From NCBI RefSeq assembly GCF_030866785.1, contig NZ_CP133018.1, forward strand, positions 3,410,001 through 3,474,000: a stretch of 64,000 nucleotides of DNA, given 5' to 3'. Below, one piece after another: positions 8,171-16,496 of the stretch; the first letter of the stretch is position 1; the number at the start of each line of letters is the position of its first letter. The DNA is from Agromyces protaetiae (GTDB lineage Bacteria; Actinomycetota; Actinomycetes; Actinomycetales; Microbacteriaceae). A program made the position numbers and the translations under genes. A model generated the notes under the pieces. The model saw only the letters and a list, made by a program, of their open reading frames with translations. It was not told where the DNA came from and did no database searches.

Positions 8171-10285
8171 TCAGGCAGGCACAGCCTGCTTCGCGACCAG
8201 CGTGAGCACGTCGTAGGTGGCGACGAGCTCGTCGCGCTGGTTCTTCAGGACCGCATCCCAGCGCACCTCGCCGTATTCATCGGTCTCGCGCGGCGTGATC
8301 TGCTTCGCGGTGAGCTCGACGCGGATCGCGTCGCCGGGTGCGACCGGGGTGAGGAACCGCAGATGCTCGAGCCCCGAGTTGGCGAGCACCGGGCCCGGCG
8401 CAGCGTCCACGAACAGACCGGCCGCCCACGACACCAGCAGGTACCCGTGCGCCACGCGCCCCGGGAAGAACGGGTTCGCGGCGGCGGCCGCCTCGTCCAT
8501 GTGCGCGTAGAACGTGTCCCCGGTGAACGTCGCGAACGTCTCGATGTCCTCGAGCGTGACCGTGCGCGGCGGCGATGCCACCTGGTCGCCGATGCGCAGC
8601 TCCGCGAGCGACTTCCGGAACGGGTGCGGCTCCCCCGAGGCCTCGTACGGCCGAGCCGCAGCACCCGCGTGCCATACCCCGGTCAGCGCCGTCAGCATCT
8701 CGGGCGATCCTTGCACCGCGGTCCGCTGCATGTGGTGCTGCACCGCGCGGATACCGCCCAGCTCCTCGCCGCCGCCTGCACGCCCGGGACCGCCGTGCAC
8801 GAGGTGCGGCACGGGCGAACCGTGCCCGGTCGAGCTGCGCGCGTCGTCGCGGTCGAGGAACAGCAGCCGCCCGTTCATGGGCGCGATCGCCGACGCGATC
8901 GCGACGGCGACGTCGGGATCGTGCGTCGCGACGCTGGTCACGAGCGACCCGCCGCCGCGGGCCACGAGGGCGGATGCCTCGTCGAGCGAGCCGTAGCCCG
9001 TGATCGAGGCGACCGGGCCGAACGCTTCGACCTCGTGCAACGCCTCGGCCGAGGCATCCGTGAACCGCACCAGCATGGGTGCGACGAACGCCCCCTCGGG
9101 CGCCGGACCCTCGGTGCCGTCGGCGAGGCGCACGGCCGGAGCATCCGTCGACCCGATGACGAGCTCGCCGCCGGCCCGCTCGAGGCGGCCGACCTGCCGC
9201 AGCACCTCGTCGCGCTGCGCGAGCGACGCGAGCGGTCCCATGGTCACGCCCTCGGCGCGCGGGTCGCCGAGGACCACCCGTTCGGCGACCCGCGCTCGAA
9301 CGGCGTCGATCACCGCGTCGACCGACGCAGCCGGCACGATCGCGCGACGGATCGCCGTGCACTTCTGCCCGGCCTTCGCGGTCATCTCGGTGACGAGTTG
9401 CTGCACGTACGCGTCGAACTCGGGCGTTCCGGCGACCGCGTCGGTGCCGAGCACCGAGGCGTTGATCGAGTCGGTCTCGCTCGTGAAGCGCACACCGCCG
9501 GTCTGCACCGACTCGTGTGCGCGCAGGCGCTCGGCCGTCGCCGACGAACCCGTGAACCCGACGAGATCGCCGAGCCGCAGATGCTCGAACAGGTCGGGCA
9601 CGGCGCCCGACACGAGCTGCAGCGAGCCGTCGGGCAGCAGCCCCGACTCGACGAGGATGCGCACGAACGCCTCGGCGAGGTACCCCGTCGGCGTGGCCGG
9701 CTTCACGAGTGTCGGCATGCCCGCGAGGAACGCCGGCGCGAACTTCTCGAGCGACCCCCAGACGGGGAAGTTGAAGGCGTTGATCTGCACCGCGACGCCG
9801 GGCAGCCGGGTGTAGATGTGGCGGCCGAGGAACGACCCGTCCTTCGAGAGCGGCTCGACCGGTCCGTCGACGAGGACTCGGGCGTTCGGCAGCTCGCGCC
9901 GGCCCTTCGACGAGTACGTGAACAGCACGCCGATGCCGCCGTCGATGTCGATCCACGAGTCCTTCCGGGTCGCGCCCGTGCGCGCCGAGAGCCCGTACAG
10001 CTCGTCTTTTCGCTCGGAGAGCGCGAGCGCGAACCGCTTGAGCAGCACCGCGCGCTGATGGAAGGTCAGCTCGCCGAGCGACGCCTGACCGACCGTTCGC
10101 GCGTACTCGAGCGCCGCCCCGAGGTCGAGCCCTTCGGTCGACACGCGCGTGACCGGCTCGCCGGTCGTCGCGTCACGGACGACGGCAGCGGATGCCTCGC
10201 CGGCCGCCGTCGCGTCGGGCGCCGTCGGCGCCCACCATTCGCCGCGCACGAAGCTCGGCAGGATCGGCAGCTCATGGTCATTCAT
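8171..10285 (-). CDS. paaZ: PaaZ, bifunctional oxepin-CoA hydrolase / 3-oxo-5,6-dehydrosuberyl-CoA semialdehyde dehydrogenase
   Basis: 704 residues. The N-terminal ~520 residues are an aldehyde dehydrogenase: cofactor region INAFNFPVWGSLEKFAPAFLAG, GFTGSSATAERLR, and catalytic Cys in AGQKCTAIRRAIVP. The C-terminal ~150 residues are a MaoC-type hydratase with the hot-dog motif DTFYAHMDEAAAAANPFFPGRVAHG (key Asp and His). PaaZ opens the oxepin ring and oxidises the aldehyde product in the paa pathway. ATG at 10285. It is separated from the upstream beta-oxidation genes by 102 bp and a strong hairpin, so it may have its own promoter or depend on read-through. Confidence 0.95.
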   Translation of the reverse strand: MNDHELPILPSFVRGEWWAPTAPDATAAGEASAAVVRDATTGEPVTRVSTEGLDLGAALEYARTVGQASLGELTFHQRAVLLKRFALALSERKDELYGLSARTGATRKDSWIDIDGGIGVLFTYSSKGRRELPNARVLVDGPVEPLSKDGSFLGRHIYTRLPGVAVQINAFNFPVWGSLEKFAPAFLAGMPTLVKPATPTGYLAEAFVRILVESGLLPDGSLQLVSGAVPDLFEHLRLGDLVGFTGSSATAERLRAHESVQTGGVRFTSETDSINASVLGTDAVAGTPEFDAYVQQLVTEMTAKAGQKCTAIRRAIVPAASVDAVIDAVRARVAERVVLGDPRAEGVTMGPLASLAQRDEVLRQVGRLERAGGELVIGSTDAPAVRLADGTEGPAPEGAFVAPMLVRFTDASAEALHEVEAFGPVASITGYGSLDEASALVARGGGSLVTSVATHDPDVAVAIASAIAPMNGRLLFLDRDDARSSTGHGSPVPHLVHGGPGRAGGGEELGGIRAVQHHMQRTAVQGSPEMLTALTGVWHAGAAARPYEASGEPHPFRKSLAELRIGDQVASPPRTVTLEDIETFATFTGDTFYAHMDEAAAAANPFFPGRVAHGYLLVSWAAGLFVDAAPGPVLANSGLEHLRFLTPVAPGDAIRVELTAKQITPRETDEYGEVRWDAVLKNQRDELVATYDVLTLVAKQAVPA

Positions 10286-10313
10286 TCGTATACTCCCTCG
10301 GTTGGCGCTGCGC

Positions 10314-10362
10314 CACTTCTGCGGCGCCGCGCCAGCACTGTTGGCGCGGCGCTGCAGAAGTG
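10314..10362 (-). terminator. Hairpin between the 3-hydroxyacyl-CoA dehydrogenase gene and paaZ
   Basis: 21-bp arms (10314-10334 and 10342-10362) with one mismatch and a 7-nt loop GCACTGT. No U-run. It may terminate or attenuate the thiolase-hydratase-dehydrogenase transcript ahead of paaZ, or act as an RNA-stability barrier. Confidence 0.7.
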
Positions 10363-10387
10363 ACGCGGAGGAGGAGGGGCTGCCGGC

Positions 10388-11422
10388 TCATTCCGCCTCC
10401 CAGAGGTAGAAGCCCTCGCCGGTCTTCCGGCCGAGGCGCCCCTCGGCGACCATGCGGCGCAGCAGGGGCGGCGGTTCGAAGCGCGGGCCGAGCTCGCGGG
10501 CGAGGTACTCGGCGATGCCGAGCCGCACGTCAAGACCCACGAGATCAGTCAGCCGCAGCGGGCCCACCGGATGCCGGTACCCCAGCGTCATCGCGGCATC
10601 GATGTCCTCCGCGCTCGCGACGCCGTCTTCGAGCATGCGGATCGCCTCGAGCCCGAGCGCGACGCCCAGACGGGACGACGCGAACCCCGGGGCATCCGCC
10701 ACGACCACCGGCGTCTTACCGAGCGCGCGGACCCAGCCGCGGGCCTGCTCGACGAGCGCGCCGTCGGTCGCCGCGCCGCGCACGAGCTCGACGAGCGCCG
10801 ACGCCGGGACCGGGTTAAAGAAATGCATGCCGAAGAACCGGCCGGGCCGCGTCAGCGCGGCGCCGAGCTCGTCGACCGAGATCGACGACGTGTTCGTGGC
10901 GAGCGCGGCGCCCGGCCGGAGCACGGCCTCGGCGCGGGTGAGCGCGTCGATCTTCAGCGCGGCGTCTTCGGGCACGGCCTCGATCACGAGCCCCGCATCG
11001 GCGAGGTCGCCGAGCTCGACGCCCGCGGCGATGCGCGCCGCGAGCGCGTCGGCGTGCTCGGTCGTCGCGCCACGGTCGACGGATGCCACGAGCGAACGCC
11101 GAACGCGAGCGAGCGCCGCGTCCGCGGACTCGTCATCACGTTCGACGACGGTGACATGCGCTCCGGCGAGCACGAACGCGTGCGCGATGCCCGCACCCAT
11201 GCGTCCGCCGCCGATGACGCCGATCTCGTGCGGAAGACCCGCCGCGACGGGATCGGGATCGCCGATCACGCCGCCGTCGGGCGCGAGGCCCGACCCGCTC
11301 TCAACGTCGGATCCGGCGACGCCCGTACGGCCGGCGCTGCTCAGCCCGGCGCCGCCCGGGCGGCCGCTGCCGCGACCCTCCACGCCGTCGACCCGGGGGT
11401 CGAACCGGTCTGCGTCGGTCAT
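10388..11422 (-). CDS. paaH: 3-hydroxyacyl-CoA dehydrogenase (PaaH type)
   Basis: 344 residues. NAD-dependent oxidation of the 3-hydroxyadipyl-CoA intermediate. Rossmann motif GVIGGGRMGAGIA at ~residues 67-79, TNTSSISVDELG and FFGMHFFNPVPASALVELV of the 3HCDH_N domain, then the 3HCDH C-terminal domain with GYRHPVGPLRLTDLVGLDV. The first ~62 residues form a Gly/Asp/Pro-rich extension not found in typical family members; a start nearer the Rossmann fold is possible but the ATG at 11422 overlaps the preceding stop (ATGA), which favours it. Confidence 0.9.
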   Translation of the reverse strand: MTDADRFDPRVDGVEGRGSGRPGGAGLSSAGRTGVAGSDVESGSGLAPDGGVIGDPDPVAAGLPHEIGVIGGGRMGAGIAHAFVLAGAHVTVVERDDESADAALARVRRSLVASVDRGATTEHADALAARIAAGVELGDLADAGLVIEAVPEDAALKIDALTRAEAVLRPGAALATNTSSISVDELGAALTRPGRFFGMHFFNPVPASALVELVRGAATDGALVEQARGWVRALGKTPVVVADAPGFASSRLGVALGLEAIRMLEDGVASAEDIDAAMTLGYRHPVGPLRLTDLVGLDVRLGIAEYLARELGPRFEPPPLLRRMVAEGRLGRKTGEGFYLWEAE

Positions 11423-12183
11423 GTCCGCCTCCGCCGCCGCCGCTCGAGGAACGCGGTCATCCGCCGGTGCTTCTCGGGCGACTCGAACAGCTGCGCCTGC
11501 AACTCCAGGTCGATCTCGGGGTGGGCCGCGCGCGGTGCGAGGAACGCGCGCTTCGTCGCGATCGTCGCCGCGCGGTCGTTCGCGGCGATGCGGTCGGCGA
11601 TCACGTGCGCGGCCGGCAGGAGCTCGTCGGCCGGATGAAGCTCGCTGACGAGGCCGGCGGCATAGGCCTCCTCACCGTCGATCACGCGGCCGGTGAGCAA
11701 CAGCTCGAGGGCGAGCGACTCGCCGACCAGCTCGCGGAGCCGCCAGCTTGCGCCGGCCGCGGCGATGATGCCCAGGCCGGTCTCGGGGTTGCCGAACCGG
11801 GCGCCCGGCGTGGCGATGCGGAGATCGGCGGCGTACGCGAGTTCCGCCCCGCCACCGAGCGCGTAGCCGTCGACCGCGGCGATGACCGGCATGGGCAGCG
11901 CTCGGATCCGCATGAACGCGCGCGTGTTGATGCCCTCGAGCGCGTCGGCCGCGCGGCGTTCGCGGAGCTCGGCGATGTCGGCGCCGGCGGCGAACGTGCC
12001 GCCCGCGCCGGTCAGGATCAGCGTGCGCGGATCGCGCTCCAGATCGGCGCAGAGGTCGTGCAGGGCCTCGATCGTCGCGCGATCGATCGCGTTGCGCCGC
12101 TCGGGGCGGTCGATGACGGCGATCACCCGGTCATCACGGTGCTCGACGAGGAGGGGCGTGCCCGAGGCATCCGTCGTGCTCAT
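11419..12183 (-). CDS. paaF: Enoyl-CoA hydratase/isomerase
   Basis: 254 residues, crotonase fold. RPERRNAIDRATIEAL, the oxyanion-hole segment GTFAAGADIAELRERR and VDGYALGGGAELAYAADLRIATPGARFGNPETGLGI (Glu in NPETGLG as the catalytic acid) are canonical. Hydrates 2,3-dehydroadipyl-CoA, or serves as PaaG-type isomerase; sequence alone does not separate paaF from paaG and only one such gene is present here. ATGA overlaps on both sides place it in the middle of a tightly coupled operon. Confidence 0.85.
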   Translation of the reverse strand: MSTTDASGTPLLVEHRDDRVIAVIDRPERRNAIDRATIEALHDLCADLERDPRTLILTGAGGTFAAGADIAELRERRAADALEGINTRAFMRIRALPMPVIAAVDGYALGGGAELAYAADLRIATPGARFGNPETGLGIIAAAGASWRLRELVGESLALELLLTGRVIDGEEAYAAGLVSELHPADELLPAAHVIADRIAANDRAATIATKRAFLAPRAAHPEIDLELQAQLFESPEKHRRMTAFLERRRRRRT

Positions 12184-13382
12184 CGCATCGCCTCGACGAT
12201 CAGCGCCGTGCCCTGCCCCACCCCGACGCACATCGTGGCGAGGCCGTACCGCGAGCCCTCACGCTCCATGCGGCCGAGCAGAGTGACCACGAGCCGGCAG
12301 CCCGACGAGCCGAGCGGATGCCCGAGCGCGATCGCCCCGCCGTCGGCGTTGACCAGGGTGGGATCGAGGCCGAGCCGCCGGATGCTCGCGAGCGCCTGCG
12401 TGGCGAACGCCTCATTGAGCTCGATCGAGCCGATCTCGCCGAGCTCGAGTCCGCTCCGCACGAGCGCCTTCCGCGTCGCCGGCACCGGGCCGAGCCCCAT
12501 CACCTCGGGCGCGACCCCGGCCGCGGCGCCGACGACCACGCGGGCCCGCGGGGTGAGGCCGTACCGCTCGACCGCGGCCTCGCTCGCGACGACGACCGCC
12601 GATGCGCCGTCGTTCAACGCACTCGAGTTGCCCGCCGTGACGACCGAGCCACCGGCCACGACCGGCTTCAGCGCCGCGAGCCGCTCGAGCGTCGTCTCGG
12701 GCCGCGGACCTTCGTCGGCACGCACGTCGCCCGCGGCGGTCGGCACCGGGATCAGTTCGGCGTCGAACCGGCCCGCGGCGATCGCGGCGGCCGCGCGCCG
12801 CTGACTGCCCAGCGCGAACTCATCGGCCTCCGCACGTGTGATGCCGTCTACCCGGGCGACCTCCTCGGCCGTCTCGGGCATGCTGAACGTCGCCTTGTCG
12901 CGCGCGAGGAGCCGCGGATTCGGGAATCGCCAGCCGATCGACGTGTCGAACGCGGCCCCGGGCCTGCCCCAGGCCTGCTCCGGCTTGGCCTGCACCCAGG
13001 GCGCACGGGTCATCGACTCGACGCCGCCCGCGACGATGAGGTCGGCGTCCCCTGCGCGCACCGCCTGCGCGGCCATCGTGATCGCCGACATGCCCGAGGC
13101 GCACAGCCGGTTCACGGTGATGCCTGGCACCTCGTCGGGCAGGCCGGCGAGCAGCACCGACATCCGGGCGACGTTGCGATTGTCTTCGCCGGCCTGGTTG
13201 GCCGCGCCGAGGATGACCTCGTCGACGGCCCCCGCCGCGAGCTCGACCGGCCCGATTCCGGCCCGGGCGAGCGCTTCGCCGACCACGAGCGCGGCGAGAT
13301 CGTCGGGGCGTACGCCGGCGAGCGCGCCGCCGTACCGGCCGACCGGCGTGCGCACGCCGCCGATGAGGTACGCCTCTGCCAT
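12180..13382 (-). CDS. paaJ: Acetyl-CoA acyltransferase (beta-ketoadipyl-CoA thiolase)
   Basis: 400 residues, normal thiolase length. MAEAYLIGGVRTPVGRYGG start, active-site Cys in VNRLCASGMSAI, GGVESMTRAPWV, and the C-terminal NADGGAIALGHPLGSSGCR and CVGVGQGTALIVEA blocks carrying the catalytic His and second Cys. It cleaves 3-oxoadipyl-CoA to acetyl-CoA and succinyl-CoA at the end of the pathway (paaE in some nomenclatures). First gene of the second paa block; its promoter region holds the same operator core as paaA. Confidence 0.92.
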   Translation of the reverse strand: MAEAYLIGGVRTPVGRYGGALAGVRPDDLAALVVGEALARAGIGPVELAAGAVDEVILGAANQAGEDNRNVARMSVLLAGLPDEVPGITVNRLCASGMSAITMAAQAVRAGDADLIVAGGVESMTRAPWVQAKPEQAWGRPGAAFDTSIGWRFPNPRLLARDKATFSMPETAEEVARVDGITRAEADEFALGSQRRAAAAIAAGRFDAELIPVPTAAGDVRADEGPRPETTLERLAALKPVVAGGSVVTAGNSSALNDGASAVVVASEAAVERYGLTPRARVVVGAAAGVAPEVMGLGPVPATRKALVRSGLELGEIGSIELNEAFATQALASIRRLGLDPTLVNADGGAIALGHPLGSSGCRLVVTLLGRMEREGSRYGLATMCVGVGQGTALIVEAMR

Positions 13383-13416
13383 GCCACTCCTGACCACGCC
13401 GTCTCGACCCCGCCGG

Positions 13417-13442
13417 AATTCCCGACCGATCGTTCAGGAATT
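13417..13442. promoter_or_regulatory. Predicted PaaR operator upstream of the thiolase operon
   Basis: Dyad with arms AATTCCCGACCGA and TCGTTCAGGAATT (11 of 13 symmetrical). The inner 16 bp are identical to those of the paaA operator, 11 kb away. It sits 35 bp upstream of the thiolase ATG. Confidence 0.78.
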
Positions 13443-13544
13443 CAGTATGTCAAACCTGGAGGCCGGGGTGAAGGGGCGCGGGGGGCGAGACGCGGACGGG
13501 CGGGGCAGGCGGGCTGGCGGGCTGGCTGGGTCGCCCCGCCCCCA

Positions 13545-13617
13545 GCTCAGGAAGAACGGATGCCCCGCCGGCGTGTCATCCGCCGCACGGCCGCGTGTCG
13601 CGCGGAAATTCCTGAGC
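13545..13617 (-). repeat. Palindrome-bounded intergenic element, copy A
   Basis: 73 bp bounded by a perfect inverted repeat, GCTCAGGAA / TTCCTGAGC. Read on the minus strand it contains GCGACACGC, then GACACGCCGG, and ends CATCCGTTCTTCCTGAGC, features shared with copies at 34.6 and 46.6-46.9 kb. Orientation is given as minus relative to those copies. Confidence 0.85.
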
Positions 13618-13765
13618 AACGAATATGGCGCGCGGCGCGATCGCCGGGACGCCGGAAGAGGCGGGCGCCGGTACACGGCGGGGTTGGCAGGATGCGCGGG
13701 CGGCGCGGGCCGGGCGGGCGGGCGGGCTGGCTGGCTGGCGGGCTGGCTGGGTCGCCCCCACCCCA

Positions 13766-13838
13766 GCTCAGGAAGAACGGATGCCCCGCCGGCGTGTCAT
13801 CCGCCGCGCGGCGGCGTGTCGCGCGGAAATTCCTGAGC
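13766..13838 (-). repeat. Palindrome-bounded intergenic element, copy B
   Basis: Second 73-bp copy inside the direct repeat, same GCTCAGGAA / TTCCTGAGC ends, differing from copy A at a few bases in the middle. Confidence 0.85.
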
Positions 13839-13903
13839 AACGAACATGGCGAGAGGACGCACAGGGCGAGACGCGGGGCGCGCGGGGCGAGACGCGGGAC
13901 GGC

Positions 13904-13937
13904 GAAGGGGCACCCGATCGAGATCGGGTGCCCCTTC
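13904..13937 (-). terminator. Terminator of the DEAD-box helicase gene
   Basis: Perfect 16-bp arms GAAGGGGCACCCGATC (13904-13919) and its complement (13922-13937) around GA. It lies 17 bp after the helicase stop codon on the minus strand. Confidence 0.85.
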
Positions 13938-13954
13938 GTGCGCGAGTCGGGAGA

Positions 13955-16228
13955 TCAGGCGGTGGCGGGCGCCGGCTCAGCCTCGGCCGCTTCGACCTCG
14001 GCCGCCGGCTCGATGTCCCGGTCGGCCTCGACCTCGACCTCAGCCGCAACGGCCTCAGCCTCGACGACCGCGAGCTCGACCGGCCCGAGGTTGCTGAGCA
14101 GCTCGTCGCCGAGTCGCACATCCTCGAAGTCCACGTCGATCTCGGCACGGTCGAGCAGGTCGTTCATGCGACGCTGCCGGTTGCGCGGGATCAGCGTGAC
14201 GACACGGCCGGCATTGCCGGCGCGGCCCGTACGACCCGAGCGATGCAGGTAGGTCTTGTACTCGTCGGGCGCGTCGGCCTGGATCACCAGGTCGATGTCG
14301 TCGACGTGGATGCCTCGGGCGGCGACGTCGGTCGCGACGAGCACGTCGACCCGGCCGCTCGTGAGCTGCTGCAGGTTGCGCGTGCGGCGCGACTGGTTGA
14401 GGTCACCGTGCAGGGCCACGGCACGGATGCCGTAGTCCTCGAGGTGGTCCGTCAGGTCCTCGGCGAACGCCCGGGTCCGCGAGAAGACCAGCGTCTTGCC
14501 GTCACGGCTCGCGAGCTGCGCGACCACGTCACGCTTGTCGCGGTTGTCGATCACGAACACGCGGTGCTCGATCGTGCCAGAGGACTGGTCTTCGCCGGCG
14601 ACCTCGTGCACGGCCGGGTCGACGAGGAACTCGTCGACGAGCGCCGCGACGCCCGTGTCCAGCGTGGCCGAGAACAGCAGCTTCTGGCCGCCCTCGCTGG
14701 TCTCGCGGAGGATGCGCTGCACGGGCTCGAGGAACCCGAGGTCGCACATGTGGTCGGCCTCGTCGAGCACGGTGATCTGGATGTCCGAGAGGTCGAGGTG
14801 CCCCTGGCGGAGCAGGTCCTCGATGCGGCCGGGGGTACCGATCACGATGTCGACGCCGCGGCGCAGGGCACCCACCTGGCGGGCCTGCGGCACGCCGCCG
14901 TACACCTGGGTGGTGAACAGGCCCACCGACTGCGCGATGGGCTGCACGGTGCGGTCGATCTGCAGTGCGAGCTCACGCGTCGGCGCGAGGATGAGGGCGC
15001 GGGGCTTCCGGCCCATCTGGCGCTTGCCGCCCGACTTGCCCTGCTCGGCCCACAGCTTCATGAGCCGCTCGACGGTCGGCGCACCGAACGCGATGGTCTT
15101 GCCCGAGCCGGTGCGGCCACGGCCGAGCACGTCACGACCCTCGAGCACGACGGGGATCGTCGCGGCCTGGATCGGGAACGGCGACTCGGCGCCGAGGTCC
15201 TTCAGCGCACGGACGATGTTCCCGCCGAGACCGAGGTCGGCGAAGCCGACGCCCTCGACCTCGTCGGCCTGGATGGCCTGGGCCTCGAGCCGCTCGAGCA
15301 CGACGTCGTCCTCGGGCGTGAACCGGGGGCGCTCGTCCTTCGAGGGGTAGAACTGCGAGGGGCTGCGCTCCTCGTCGCGGAAGCGGGGGCGCTCGTCGCG
15401 GTCGAAGCGACGCGGGGCACGCTCGCCGCGGTCCTCGAACCGCCGGGGGGCGCGGTCGTCGCGGTCGAAGCGACGCGGCGCACGGTCATCACGATCGAAC
15501 CGACGCGGAGCACGGTCATCACGGTTCTCGAACCGACGAGCCGGGCGCTCGTCGCCATCGCGACGCGGCGCACGGTCGTCACGGTCGAAGCGACGCGGGG
15601 CACGGTCATCGCGGTCGAAGCGACGCGGCGCACGGTCATCACGATCGAACCGACGCGGAGCACGGTCGTCACGGTTCTCGAACCGACGAGCCGGGCGCTC
15701 GTCGCCATCGCGACGCGGCGCACGGTCGTCACGGTCGAACCGACGCGGCGCACGGTCGTCGCGGTCGAACCGGCGGGGACCGCGGTCGTCACGGTCGGCG
15801 GGACGCGCCGGACGCTCGCCACGGTCCTCGAACCGACGCGGTGCACGGTCGTCGCGGTCGAACCGTCGCGGCGCACGGTCGTCACGATCGAACCGACGCG
15901 GCGCGCGGTCGTCGCGATCGAACCGACGCGGCGCACGGTCATCACGATCGAACCGACGCGGCGCACGGTCATCGCGACCCTCGGCGCCGCGAGGAGCGCG
16001 GTCGTCACGATCGCCGGAGCCGGCACGGTGCGGCGTGCGACCGCCGGCGACGCGCTCGTCGCGCGTCCAGCGCGCCTTGCGCTCGCCGCCGGCCTCCTCG
16101 GGGCGGAAACCGCGGTGGCCCGCGCTCCGGGAGCCGGGCTTCTGCGTGGTCCCGGTGCGCGAGTTCTTGGCGTACGGGTCGAAATTGCGGGCGGGTCGGC
16201 CGCCCGCGGGCTTCTTGTTCTTGGGCAT
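13955..16228 (-). CDS. DEAD-box ATP-dependent RNA helicase (RhlE-like) with Arg/Asp repeat N-terminus
   Basis: 757 residues. Helicase core: Q-motif PFPIQAATIPVVLEGRDVLG, Walker A GRTGSGKT, PTRELALQI, DEADHMCDLGF, SAT in LLFSATLD, and motif VI HRSGRTGRAG. The first ~300 residues are low complexity, dominated by about 25 copies of a DDRAPRRFDR-like decapeptide encoded by 30-bp repeats (about 15380-16020). In most RhlE/CsdA proteins the disordered RG-rich tail is C-terminal, here it is N-terminal and strongly repeated; the C-terminus is Ala/Glu-rich. Such tails bind RNA and can drive condensates. Likely role: ribosome assembly or cold adaptation. ATG at 16228 begins MPKNKKPAGGRPARNFDPYA. Confidence 0.92.
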   Translation of the reverse strand: MPKNKKPAGGRPARNFDPYAKNSRTGTTQKPGSRSAGHRGFRPEEAGGERKARWTRDERVAGGRTPHRAGSGDRDDRAPRGAEGRDDRAPRRFDRDDRAPRRFDRDDRAPRRFDRDDRAPRRFDRDDRAPRRFEDRGERPARPADRDDRGPRRFDRDDRAPRRFDRDDRAPRRDGDERPARRFENRDDRAPRRFDRDDRAPRRFDRDDRAPRRFDRDDRAPRRDGDERPARRFENRDDRAPRRFDRDDRAPRRFDRDDRAPRRFEDRGERAPRRFDRDERPRFRDEERSPSQFYPSKDERPRFTPEDDVVLERLEAQAIQADEVEGVGFADLGLGGNIVRALKDLGAESPFPIQAATIPVVLEGRDVLGRGRTGSGKTIAFGAPTVERLMKLWAEQGKSGGKRQMGRKPRALILAPTRELALQIDRTVQPIAQSVGLFTTQVYGGVPQARQVGALRRGVDIVIGTPGRIEDLLRQGHLDLSDIQITVLDEADHMCDLGFLEPVQRILRETSEGGQKLLFSATLDTGVAALVDEFLVDPAVHEVAGEDQSSGTIEHRVFVIDNRDKRDVVAQLASRDGKTLVFSRTRAFAEDLTDHLEDYGIRAVALHGDLNQSRRTRNLQQLTSGRVDVLVATDVAARGIHVDDIDLVIQADAPDEYKTYLHRSGRTGRAGNAGRVVTLIPRNRQRRMNDLLDRAEIDVDFEDVRLGDELLSNLGPVELAVVEAEAVAAEVEVEADRDIEPAAEVEAAEAEPAPATA
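15380..16020. repeat. 30-bp coding repeats in the helicase gene
   Basis: Imperfect tandem units of about 30 bp with the core CGGTCGAACCGACGCGG on the plus strand. Some larger blocks (for example around 15480-15560 and 15630-15720) are repeated almost exactly, pointing to recent recombination. No spacers, so not a CRISPR array. Confidence 0.85.
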
Positions 16229-16425
16229 GGTGGAACTTCCTGGGTTGTACTCGTGTACATGGCAGACCTGCACGCTTGCGCGCAGCACGCCTGAGAACCC
16301 GGGCAATCCTCGACCGGGGCCGTTCACATACGGTGACTATCCGCAGCCATATCGCTACGAAACCGGCCCTCAGGACTCACAAACCCATCCGCGGCACTCC
16401 GCGGTGTCCAAGACCGACTTGACCA

Positions 16426-16474
16426 CGTTACCCGACGTCGCCTGAGAATTCACCTCAGGAAATGACGACGTAAC
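16426..16474. promoter_or_regulatory. Imperfect inverted repeat between the helicase and acetyltransferase genes
   Basis: CCTGAG (16441-16446) and CTCAGG (16454-16459) flank AATTCAC; outer bases GTTAC and GTAAC extend the symmetry with mismatches. It lies in the 268-bp divergent region and could be an operator. The rest of that region (16229-16425) holds the helicase 5' leader with a TGTAC...GTACA dyad near 16246-16259 and nothing else I can name. Confidence 0.35.
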
Positions 16475-16496
16475 ACCGGCCACGTACGCTCGGTGC

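Larger units (their letters stand above)
13512..13851. repeat. ~119-bp direct repeat pair in a gene-free stretch
   Basis: Bases 13512-13630 and 13733-13851 are nearly identical, offset 221 bp. Each copy starts in a GGCT-rich tract (tetranucleotide-like GGCTGGCT runs), and contains one palindrome-bounded element. The whole 13383-13954 interval (about 570 bp) has no convincing gene; the minus-strand frames here translate only the repeats. The G-rich runs could form G-quadruplexes. Confidence 0.9.

Noticed and set aside
12318..14252. 644-codon plus-strand open frame opposite the thiolase gene and through the repeat zone
   Set aside because: Reads antisense to thiolase and then through non-coding repeats; no recognisable protein.
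15380..16020. CRISPR-like appearance of regularly spaced repeats
   Set aside because: Units are directly adjacent, have no unique spacers, and translate to decapeptide repeats in the helicase.
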